Positions 54,651 through 64,000 of a DNA stretch of 64,000 nt are shown here, in pieces. Below the pieces are notes generated by a model. It ran no database searches, was not told the DNA's origin, and saw only the letters and a list, made by a program, of their open reading frames with translations. The position numbers were made by a program, and so were the translations under genes. Origin of the DNA: Volvox africanus. Its lineage: Eukaryota; Chlorophyta; Chlorophyceae; Chlamydomonadales; Volvocaceae. The stretch is taken from NCBI GenBank assembly GCA_030268105.1, contig BSDZ01000020.1, positions 140,001 to 204,000 of the forward strand. The letters run 5' to 3'. How positions within the stretch are numbered: position 1 is the stretch's first letter; every line of letters starts with the position of its first letter.

Positions 54651-55867
54651 TCAGATCAACAAGCCTTCTGGTCTTCAGCATGGTCTTCACCACCTAGCTT
54701 CCGGGGACAGCCACGAACCCCTCATAATGATGAACCACCCAACCTTCACGTACGACCTGCTGGGCCCACCGCAACCATTGGTCTGCAGTCAGGACTGAGG
54801 GTCACGCATCCATCAATCTGCATGCAGTTCCGATCCCTTCTATCAATTTGAGCTCTGCTCTGCTCTGTGTCGTCCGTACGCCTGCCAAATGCGGCATGCC
54901 CACCTGTATGTACTCATCAACAGCATAGCCCAAGTAGGGCTGGTCTAGTCGTACAAATTAAGTTGGAAGTAATAATGAGCAATAGTTGACCTGACCTGTC
55001 CTGACGATCTGAACCGAACTGAACCAGACTTATCGGGAATGAACCAGTGATAATTAAATTACCCCGGCAAGCCGGCATGCTTGTGGCTAGCAGATAGACA
55101 CATAGATACATGACATGGCGTGATGGAGCATCCAAAGTTGCCAGGCGGGTAGCTAGCTAGCTAGTATATATATGTATATGTATATATATACACGTGGTTG
55201 AAATATAAAATAATGTCTTTTGCCCCGACTCCCAACCTACCACGGCAGATGGCACCCGCGATACCACCACGATGGTGGAGGTCCATATGATATGATATAA
55301 TATGATATGATATGATACATCATATCATATCATATCATATTATATCATATCATATCATACCATGGCCCCAAGATTGTTCGTATGGTACTTTCTGACCCCC
55401 TTAGACAAAAGTCTCATAAGATAGGTTGTAATGATTAGGATCCACATCAAAGTGTATAGCGATCAGGATGCGCATCACGACCTCACCCGGAAACACAGCA
55501 GAACATATCCGTACCCATTACGAACACAATGGCGGGACTTCAAAATAAAAATCAGAAAAAAAACATGTTATCATGTATGAATATTATTATGCTGGCTCAT
55601 AAAGTATAATATCATATATCAATTGCATAAAGATAAGATCAATTCGTATACGGTGGTCTCTCCCTCGCATGTCATGAATGGAGAACGATTATACGTTGCT
55701 ACAAATCAGGACGAACGGATGACTCCCTTCCCTCTCCCCTCTCCAACACCCTCCCTCCGCCCCGCCCGCTTAAGATTGGTCCAGAATACCATGTCCTTAT
55801 AAAAGATTGTGGCAGGCAATCCAATCCATTCATTACCGTGTATAGGGTTGGGCATTGCTCGTTCTAT
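54651..55867 (+). repeat. 1.2-kb direct repeat, copy C2
   Basis: Second copy of 47629-48817, starting ATCAACAAGCCTTCTGG and ending GGGCATTGCTCGTTCTAT. Its pentanucleotide array (55285-55362) reads ATATG for the first half and CATAT for the second, an inverted arrangement not seen in C1. Confidence 0.9.
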
Positions 55868-56660
55868 GCCTGGTCCACAAATATATTATTCGCCAATAAA
55901 GGAATGTGCATGTTTTTCCTGAATAACAAGGACAGAGTAAGGGGGCTTTTACTTTGCTTCCTTGAGTCCTAGACATCAGAGTGTGCAGGCCTTTCAGGAA
56001 CTGAAACGTGTCGTTGGCAAAAACGTTACCCTTACCTTGCATTCCGCGGTTACTCATTATCTTTTTGTGTCCGCCTCTTGAGGCCATTCTCTAAGGATCC
56101 GGGCTTGCGACCACAATGTCGCCAGTTCGAATCTGGGTCGGGTTAATATGGCGTAGAGGGAAGGCAGCTTGGATAGCCCGATTCTACGGAGTTGGGTCCG
56201 AGTCCGCCCCCGGCGCTTGAGAGGGTTAAATGCATAGCCCGTGAAGTGCGCAACTGAGGCCCGTAACTGGGCTGATGGTGCGGGGTGGTTTGAAACCCAC
56301 CCAGATGCCAGTAGATCCGAAGGGGCTGGCACATGGATAGGGGCCGTAGAGAGCAAGGAAACTCTGCGTAACCAAAAAACAGGTGATCTCTAGCGGCCTC
56401 AGATAAAGACGCTGAGGTACGTGTGCCCACTCGGTAACATATCCCGGAGATCCCCATAATACACGCCAGCCCGCAAGGGCGGAGTATTAACCATAATAAT
56501 AATAATAATTACCTTGTCGTGTCGACGTTACGTCTGATGCTTCATTATGCGGGAGTGGTGCTGTATTGTTACAGGAGGGGCGACCGATCCCAGCTGGCCC
56601 GAGTAAGAAGTTTTCAGGTGCGGAGAACCGCTATACCACCGGGGAACAGGAGTCGTTGGG
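55868..56660 (+). mobile_element. Ty3/gypsy remnant (RT/RNase H), interrupted by SINE
   Basis: Reads SVQAFQELKRVVGKNVTLTL before the SINE and VTSDASLCGSGAVLLQEGRP, then SKKFSGAENRYTTGEQESL after it, in the order of a gypsy reverse transcriptase-RNase H junction. It is the same family as the fragment at 1-400. Frames are broken after 56660. The SINE-like element splits the domain. Confidence 0.82.
56085..56512 (+). mobile_element. SINE-like element, copy 2, inserted in gypsy remnant
   Basis: Matches 15797-16215, with the better B-box-like AGTTCGAATCTGG at about 56126 and a short (TAA)n tail. Gypsy coding sequence resumes immediately after the tail, so the element inserted into it. Contains a few-base extra segment (CCCCCGGCGCTTGAG) relative to copy 1. 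Confidence 0.8.
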
Positions 56661-57676
56661 CTCCGTCGGTCGTTTGATATCGTACTTTTCGCCTGGTCTG
56701 CACCCATCCCTCCGTCCCTCCGTGTCCATCTCTCGTCCCCATTCTTGCGTTTCAGTTGTACACCGCGGACGCACGCACGTCACCCGACACAGGCAGTCAG
56801 AGATTGCATGCCAGCGCTAAACACCTCCCCTACCCCCCGTTCTCCTGTACTTCATTCCGAAACCTCCTTCGTTCCCTCCATCCTTCGCGCCCTAAGCACG
56901 CCTGCGTGGCTGCTGGGACACTGCCATGTGGATGAAGCCTGATGCAGCCTGATCCAGCAGAGGTGCTTAATAATAACCTATCTAGCCAGTAGCGCAGCGC
57001 GTCCACTTGCTGATCAGTCCGTCTTGCCTATATAGGATCGTCACAACGAAGAACGCCATCGATGGCTTCCGGCTTCTTGTCAACGCGTGTATGTTTGCCA
57101 TCTGTTGGATTCATCGTTACGGAGGGAGGCATCACGCAGGTGTTCCGGCAACAAATTGAGACTTTGCACCCGGGTCATCACGTGATCGGGTTCCCAGTCC
57201 TTCACGATGCCGTCCTTGAATGCCGTGCAAGGCACACACGGATAAGGCCCATTCAGAGGATGATGGAGCGGATCCCCCAGAACGAATATATCGGGTCGTA
57301 GAACCAGGACGCAAAGAGGTCGGTAGCAACCGCACAGGGAGAACAGGGATATGAAGTGAGGCACGTCAGGAAGTCAGACCGGCGAAGGAAGGGGTACTTA
57401 AGACGGGCAACATCGGAGGGTGGGGAGTTAGGTGGTTGTTAGCAGCTGGGTTTGCCGTACTACTCTCCCTGTTTAACAACGGTGCGCGGTTGCAGATTAC
57501 CTAGATCACCGGAAGTAGGTCCTCTATGGGGGGACGAATCCATCAGCTGCATCTCCCCCTTTGATTAGATCACGACAAGCAGGTCGACAGACGCATCAAT
57601 GGACAGACACATACACGTCAAAACCCTCTCAGTAGAACCCCTCCCTCACCGGACCCCCCCTCTCCCTCCCATCCCC
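56661..57676. other. Between gypsy remnant and GT90 gene
   Basis: Contains an open frame of 79 codons on the plus strand (57062-57301, MASGFLSTRVCLPSVGF...) and a 94-codon frame on the minus strand over the same bases, neither with recognisable domains. They could be decayed gypsy gag. Otherwise no gene is seen. Confidence 0.35.
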
Positions 57677-60600
57677 TCATCTTTTACCCTCTCCCTCACC
57701 TCCGCCCCTCGTCTTCTCCCTCCTTCCCAGCCACAAGCCCCCTCTCACCTGAGCTTCCAGCCACTGTCCAATGGGCACCAGCTCCAGTTGCCGCACTCGG
57801 GGACCTATTTCCCGGACTTCTTCCTCATCCCCTTCACTGCCATCATCTCCGCCACTCGAAACTAGCTGCCCCTCCTCCCTCCTCTCTTCTGTCTCTTTCT
57901 TCTCCTTCTCCGCTTTCACAAGCCAACGCCTGTGCTGCTGCCGCTGCCGTGGACGCTGCACCCCCGTCTCCTGTCCATCCCCACCGCCACTGCCGCCGCT
58001 TCCTCCCCCGCTGCGCCTCGCGCTGCCCCCGTCCCCTTCTCTGCGCTCCCCCGGTGTGAAGCGAAGCAGCTTGGCGTATTGGTGCAGCAGCAGCGCCCAG
58101 TAGCACTCGATGGCCTCCCGGCTGAGGAAGTGCCGGGTGAACTGTTGGCCTCGTGACGCGATAGCCCGGGCGGCGGCGTCATTGGCGGTCACCCAGTTGT
58201 AGGCCCACACCACCTCACGAGGACGATGCGACCAGAAGGGCACGTAATGTTCGAACCTGGGTGGTTGGACGAGCAGCAGTTGACAAGCCATATGGAGACA
58301 GATACCCTATATGGGGGATAGATGAAGAGCGTTTAGGAGCCCTGGGGAAAGCCCCAGAGCGCCAGGAAAGGGAGAGACAGGGGGTCGGAGGAGAGGGGGA
58401 TGTGTTCCCTCAGAAGGACAGCGGTTGGAGGAGCAGAGGTCTTCGGACCCTCCCTCCAAGCAGGTGGAGCCTTCCTTGCAAGATCGACCCTTCCGAGCCG
58501 CTCCCGCCGTTTGAGCCTCCCCCTCCCCCTCCCTGGAGCCACAACTCCTCCCAACAGCACCATCCAACGCCTATCAGAGACTCAGCATCATTATAATCCT
58601 CCAATGGCAGTACTTAAAAGTGATGTACAAACACACATACACGTACACATGTGCCGACACACACACTTGCATACCGATTAATCCGATCCCCCACCCTCCG
58701 CTCCTGATTCTGTGTCGCCACGTCACCTACTTCCGCAAGAGCTTGTCGTAAAACGCGAAGTACCCGGATTGCTCCCTCAAAACCACGCTGCCCAGTGACA
58801 GCATCTGGAACAGGCGGGAGGAGCAGGAGATGCCTGCGCGAGCTCGGGAAGGGTAAGGGGGAGCGACTGGATGGATCCGCGAATACCACCTCATGCGGAA
58901 GCCTCACAAAATCCTCAAAACACCTGGTGCTGAGCCTGCTGCATAAACATCAAATCAGGACTGGAAGACCCCGAACTGGCTGTCCTAGGCTGCTTGTGTG
59001 TGTTTCGCACACAGTCTACGTTTTGCCCCCCACGGCTCCCCCCACCCCACCCCCCTTTTTACGAAACTTTTCCTCGGCCCGCACCGTCTATATTCATCAC
59101 CATCTTGAATTTCGCCCATTCCTGGATTCGCAGCGGTCTAGGGATGTACGTGATGTTCGGATGACATAACTCGTCCCTCAGGTACTCGCTGAAGGCGCCG
59201 CGGAGATTCATAACCTGTCAAAGTCAATGTACGATGACGTCAATGATGAACTGCGTGCAATTGTACGACAATCCCAACACCATCAAGATTAAAAGCTCTG
59301 TTCGTTGAGGGCAGTCACAACAACCTCATTGCAGATGTGACGTACACGGCCAGTCTACCGTTGTGAGTCCCAACCGTACGGCGGAGCGATGTGTATTGAT
59401 CATTTCATTATCATCTGCACTCACCACCTCCCCTCGGTGTATGCCGTCCCACTGCCGTGTCGTACTCGGGATCCTCTAGAAATTACCCGGGAAGAAGGGG
59501 GTTTTAGTTGACGGGGCGGGGAGAGGAGGGGGAGAGAAAGGAAGAAGAAAACCCTAACCCTGCCCCGCTGACTGCCGTACTAGTCAACGCTGGGTGAAGC
59601 CGCTATCCCACCCCTAGCGGGGTTCGAGCCTCATCCAGCTCGTCAGGCAGTGGGCGGTACGTGATTGAAAGGGTGAGATCATATCTCTATCATCTCCCTC
59701 ACGATTCCCACCTGTTCCCTGTGGTACGACACCCCCCCTGCAAAGGCCTGGTTCACGCGGTCCTCCCATGGATGTTCGGCATTGAACTGCTCAATGGCCT
59801 CCAGGAAGTCCTGATCGAAGTGGAGCTTGTAGAGGTGGAAGGTGGGCACCTGGGCGGGTGGGGGTCAGTGGGCCGGGGGTAAGGGGGTAAGGGGAAGGAA
59901 CGAGGGAGGGGGAGGGGTCAGACGGTGTGTTTTGACATCATCTGGTTGTGCAGCCATCGGATGGATGCGACCGAGAAAGAAGACCCCCCGAATTTCTCTC
60001 TCTAACACACACATACACACACGCTCTGTGCCGATACACGCACATGTGCACACATAACCATACACACACACCGCCTGGACACCCATACACACCCATGTAC
60101 GAGCCGCGGGTCCCCCCCCCGCCAAACACCGAGCCCACCGTGACATCCGGGCTGGAGGCCGTCTTGCAGTGTCTCATGACGGGTAGCCGGCCGTGCGGCT
60201 CCCCCCACACACCGCCCTCAGCGTCCTCCGGGGAGAGCGGCCGCGGCGGCGGTACGGCATCCCCCTCATCGCCGTCACCGCCGTCATCGCCGCTGCCGCG
60301 TCGCTGCCACTCAGCCCCGGGAGCTGACGTGGGCCCCAGGTCCTGGGAGGGCGAGTCCATCGTCTCAATGACGAACTCCGCATCCGGGAGGGCGGCGCCC
60401 CAGCGGGACACGAGGCGGGAGAGCGCCTGTGCAGCGGGGTAACCGAGGAGGCGGAGGCGGAGCTGAATGGAATCAGGAGCTTATACGACATAAATGCGTA
60501 CAAACCGAGACTCGATTCCATGACCTATTCGGCTGGTCAGGGAGAGTGAAAATTAGCTTCTGTGAGAAACTTTAGAGAGACACAACGTCATAAATCCAGA

Positions 60601-61569
60601 ACCACCGCAACCCCAATGGCCCTTACGGAGTGGAGTGGAACGGAGCGCTCGCGCTCCAGAACCCTTTCGGCCAATGTGGTACATATGCCGTACATGCTAC
60701 CAACCTGCTACTGAGGAGGTGCCTATACCCTCCACCCGTCGCCGTGTCCCCTGCTTCCCCCAACCCTCACTTTCTGATAAAATTAAAAAATTCTTTAATG
60801 TTTCTATAGATGTTTTTTCTGCAGAATATGAACCTGTTAAAGAGCAAGGAAAATATAGCGATTTTGAGGCGTGTTATTCAGTAAAAACCATCTGTGGACA
60901 AGTACCAAGATATAATGCCATTAAAGTTAAATACCAGAATGAAGGAGGTCTAGAAATTTCCAAAATCGAAACTGGGTTTTATGCCCCCTTTGCCTCCTTC
61001 GCCCCCCACCCAGAGATCACTCACCCATCCGGTGCCGTACCATACCACTGCCCACCCCAACCCCATCAATAATCTCCCACCCACCCACCCACCCAGGCGT
61101 ACACAATGATGTTCTCTGCTTGCCAGGGCAGCACGTTCCCAATGCTCTGAACACTGCCATTTATCACGAACAAACGGCCACCGCGAATGCAGAGCGGCAG
61201 TCCGGGAACCCTGGCTTGCATAGTGCGCTCACGAAGAGTGCGGTCCATAAGGCCCTCGCTGATGCCCGCATCATCGTACCAAGGCAGCAGATCCTCCGCG
61301 ATGCCAGGCTCGAAGGCATTGAAGCGCTGGCAGTGGTTTCGGAGCTCGGTGGCATTGGGGCCGGAGGAGGTGGCGGTAATGTTCCAGAAGGTTAACATAA
61401 AGAGGCAGAGGAGGAAGAGACAGGGAGGGGGTGTAGGCGAGGGGAGATGGAGCTGTGGTGGTCGCTGCCTGTGCCGGGTTGTGGCTACAGCTGCGTTGGG
61501 TATATGTTGGTAAAACAAAATTTGAGTATGAGAGGTCGGCGGCTGAATGTGTCGAAGTTGGTCTGCCAT
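57677..61569 (-). CDS. GT90 family (CAP10/POGLUT-like) glycosyltransferase, six proposed exons
   Basis: Proposed exons: 61569-61105 (or 61093), 60462-~60091, 59849-59712, 59214-59085, 58833-58731, 58256-57677 (~595 residues). Phases agree across all junctions, although the second exon's donor is approximate. A membrane anchor (CLFLLCLFMLTF) is followed by EDLLPWYDDAGIS and IRGGRLFVINGSV, LPDAEFVIETMDS and VMRHCKTASSPDV, PWEDRVNQAFAGG, ITYIPRPLRIQEWAKFKMVM-NIDG, SSRLFQMLSLGSVVLREQSG and EHYVPFWSHRPREVVWAYNW, ending ANDAAARAIASRGQQF. This is the family's canonical motif series; members transfer glucose or xylose to proteins or capsule in the secretory pathway. The acceptor here is unknown. The last ~120 residues are a low-complexity Gly/Glu/Arg tail. 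Confidence 0.85.
60770..60985 (+). other. AT-rich alien coding-like segment in GT90 intron
   Basis: Opposite to the GT90 gene, an open stretch reads LSDKIKKFFNVSIDVFSAEY, then ACYSVKTICGQVPRYNAIKV and EGGLEISKIETGF. The flanks are GC-rich. This insert of about 215 bp is strongly AT-rich with bacterial or organellar-like codon use. No family is recognised, and no start or stop belongs to it. Confidence 0.55.
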
Positions 61570-62473
61570 CTTCGCGGGAGGAAGGGAGGGCTGGGGCGCA
61601 GCACACGGTTCGGTCCCGTTCGGGAATGCAGCTTCCAGCTGTCTCCGCTAATAACTAACACCGACACATTCGCGTGCTTAAACGTAATGTTTCCAGTCAA
61701 GATAAGCATCGATATTTTCAATTTTTCTGGCATAGACCGCGAAAACAGCCTTTATAGCCTCATGGCGCTGGCGGGTCTCCTTGACATATGACAAAGTGGT
61801 TTCCGCAGCTTAAGGTAAATGAATCTCCTCGGCTTCCGTAACGTAAGGGATCGTCATTTCTGAAGTTAGAGCTCGGTGAATATAGAAAAGATGTTGGTAT
61901 CAGGCAAGTTGGAAGTTGCGCAATTATTGTCCTGCAAAACTATTGATGATTTCCTGGAGATCTGGATGAGGACATGTTTTGTAAATTGCTTAGTCAAATT
62001 TAACCCCCTCGTTGTTGCATGACTGACACGCAAAATATGTCGGTTAGTCGTTGCCCTCTGATAGGTCACCTCCTTAACCGTAAAATTGCCTACCTTTCTT
62101 CCGGGTTCAACAGGAAAAAAACATTGTATTCACATTGATTGCTTTGGTGAAACTTTAATGTAAACTTGACTGTGAATTGCACATTCGTAATGTTTTGTTG
62201 ACAGTGCTACTGTAGAGGCAATTGATCAGGATCATTTTTCTTCATAAGGCCACCACAAGTAAGGTGTTAGCCGGATGAACCGGCGGCTAGGCGCTTGGGA
62301 AGTTCATTCGAGGTAACCTGCAGCGCGCAGCGCTATCTCCGACGAATGAACTTTTGGGACCTTGTTGCGCAAAACGCAACCAAGTAGACAAGAATGAGGA
62401 TTGTTGAAATATAAAAATATTGAGAACGGATTCTCCGCATACGTTTAGCAAGTTTTCGGCTTCTTGCTATCGA
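61570..62473. other. Divergent intergenic region between GT90 and SGNH genes
   Basis: The two genes are transcribed away from each other, so this ~0.9 kb should contain both promoters. No TATA box or other element could be assigned with confidence. Frames within it lack coding signal. Confidence 0.45.
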
Positions 62474-63892
62474 ATGCAGCTCGGTCTTCGTAACATCGGC
62501 TTTCTCGGCCTCATTGCCATACAAATCGTAGCCGCATTTAATGGCGATTGGTTGGATCCAGACTATTATCGCCGAACCCGTGTTAACAATGAGCTGGACT
62601 GGGATTGGGACCGCACCTGGTCTGGCATGAGCATCAATAACCAGCCAGTTAGCGCCATACTGTCCCACGTCCTGGGCAATTACAAATTCACGCTTCCAAG
62701 AATTCAAATCCAGCGCGGACAGGCCTACTTAGGCTCCTCAACTCGCCTTCGGCGGGTCGTACGCCAACTTATGAGAAATACCAGCCCAGCAAAACCCGTC
62801 AAGATTGGAGTTATCGGCGGCAGGTGAGGGCGGACAAATCACTGGGGTATAAAAATTGCGATGCTGACCCTCGGGCGGTTACTCTTTCCATATCCCACCG
62901 GACCTTCACCGTTTCTTTCGTCCTACTTTGTCTCCTTCTTTCTGCACTCGGGCGAAACAAGAGGCATTACAAAATTGAAGTGTGAGGCAGCAATGCTGAT
63001 GAGGCTTCTACTTCCAGCCTCTCATTATCCCGCCTTCCCAAGAGCACCGCCTTCTTTGCCTGGTCGCGCACGAGCACCGCCTTCTTCATCGCGCTCCCTG
63101 ACCTCACCCCTCGCCACCTCGCCCCTCTCAACCCACGTCTCACCCCTCGCCACCCGGCCCATCCGCAGCATCACCTGGGGCCAGGCAGTGATGCCGCGGG
63201 GAGAAGCTGACTGGTTCAGTATTCTGTCAAAATGGCTGGTGCGTTTTGCACAAGGGCCAATACGGGGGGGAGGCCGGGGGAAGGTGGGAGTGTAGGGGTC
63301 GCGCTTTCCCCCCTTCCACATATCGCCTCCTCCGCCCAGTGGCATCCGTACTCCGTACTTTAGCACCCTCCGAAACCATATTCCCAAATACCTTCTCACC
63401 CTTCCCCCCTTCGTCCCCTTTAGCTCAATGCCTTCCCTGCAGCAAGCATCACCACCCGGAACGGCTGCACGCCGGGAGTTCCCGCCGCGTATATGATGTG
63501 AGTGGCTCGGCTGAGCGACCCATGGGTCAACGCGACTCACTGACCCACGGATCGACCCAGCGCTTCTTCGTGCGACGCCCAATGGGTTGGTGCCAACATC
63601 AAGAGCTCCGTGGCCTCACATTTGAGTCATTTTTATGGACTGACCGACCCATGGGTCGACACACTAATGTCGTGGAGCTCGTATTTGGACAGCCTCTATC
63701 CGGATACCATGGATGACGTCAGCACTCCCTCAAACCCCCTCCCTCAACCCCCAGTGTCTCCCGCCCCCAAAGGAAGTCGGAAACTCACTTCTTCCCCCCC
63801 CCTTCGCTTGTTCCCCTTCCGGAACTCCTCCAGTTTGTGTTTGGAGCTGTCTGTGGATCCCGATGTGGATCTGGTCTTCATCGAGTTCACAT
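62474..63892 (+). CDS. SGNH/GDSL-type hydrolase, 5' part (continues beyond window)
   Basis: Exons 62474-62823, 63169-63238, 63424-63497 and 63834-63892, all with GT-AG borders and matching phases. The ATG at 62474 opens a signal peptide (LRNIGFLGLIAIQIVAAFN). Spliced motifs: VKIGVIGG-S-ITWGQ, the GxS block I with the nucleophile serine codon split by the first intron; ADWFSILSKWL; FPAASITTRNGCTPGVPAAY, the block with the oxyanion-hole asparagine/glycine; and DPDVDLVFIEFT, the strand before block III. SGNH hydrolases are secreted or membrane esterases and acetyl-transfer enzymes acting on polysaccharides or lipids. The substrate is unknown. The Asp-His block V must lie past the window edge. 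The 63498-63833 intron holds two GACCCATGGGTC palindromes. Confidence 0.82.
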
Positions 63893-63939
63893 GTGCGTGC
63901 GGGGACCCGGCGAGGTTTGGCCGTGCGCGTGTGTGTATT

Positions 63940-63980
63940 GTATGTGTGTGCGTATGTTTGTGTGTGTGTGTGTGTGTGTT
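63940..63980. repeat. (TG)n tract
   Basis: TG-rich dinucleotide run in the last intron visible. Confidence 0.85.
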
Positions 63981-64000
63981 TACAACGAAGCTTTGAGATA

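Noticed and set aside
56100..56180. Possible tRNA gene from a B-box-like motif
   Set aside because: No cloverleaf or acceptor stem can be drawn; the motif lies at the 5' end of a dispersed SINE-like repeat.
59215..59400. Plus-strand frame KALFVEGSHNNLIADVTYT as a separate gene
   Set aside because: It lies in a GT90 intron, is short, and has no recognisable family; no partner exons were found.

Overview
The window is nuclear DNA of a green alga, most likely a volvocine or chlamydomonadalean chlorophyte. Support comes from a pherophorin-type extracellular matrix gene with a proline-rich linker, scattered CCCTAAAA and CCCTAAA telomere-type motifs, many small exons separated by GT-AG introns, and degraded mitochondrial nad1 copies whose best-preserved parts read like a chlorophycean nad1. 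Gene density is low. GC-richer exons sit in AT-rich, repeat-rich intergenic and intronic DNA, and most long uninterrupted reading frames belong to retroelements.

Host genes, left to right: the C-terminal half of a TRP/polycystin-like cation channel (3.6-11.6 kb, +), in which eight exons keep a consistent intron phase; one ribulose-phosphate 3-epimerase-like exon (13.6 kb, -); an OBL1-like class 3 lipase with 11 proposed exons (18.2-25.4 kb, +); a secreted LysM / thrombospondin-type / phospholipase A2-like protein present twice (31.2-33.0 kb and 50.6-52.5 kb, both -); a frame-broken pherophorin (38.5-39.6 kb, +); a GT90 (CAP10/POGLUT-like) glycosyltransferase with six proposed exons (57.7-61.6 kb, -); and the 5' end of an SGNH/GDSL-type hydrolase that runs off the right edge (62.5-63.9 kb, +).

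The middle (26-57 kb) is a transposon and segmental-duplication hub. It holds a complete Ty1/copia element with apparently identical 243-bp LTRs and a 5-bp target duplication (41.67-46.42 kb), a 5'-truncated copia with a 3' LTR, several copia fragments, a LINE reverse transcriptase remnant, Ty3/gypsy RNase H remnants, a SINE-like repeat with a B-box-like motif, and a short MITE-like family with 5-bp target duplications. A block of about 5.5 kb carrying the phospholipase-like gene is duplicated. The second copy lies between two direct repeats of about 1.2 kb.

Foreign or organellar DNA is also present: two nad1-derived nuclear mitochondrial segments, and a bacterial patch at 37.9-38.4 kb that joins an Rpn-like tail, an IS1-type transposase end and an LD-carboxypeptidase end. 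A 123-bp-arm palindrome with a telomere-like loop lies at 46.66-46.95 kb. All exon models come from reading splice signals and intron phase by eye. No alignment or transcript data were used.
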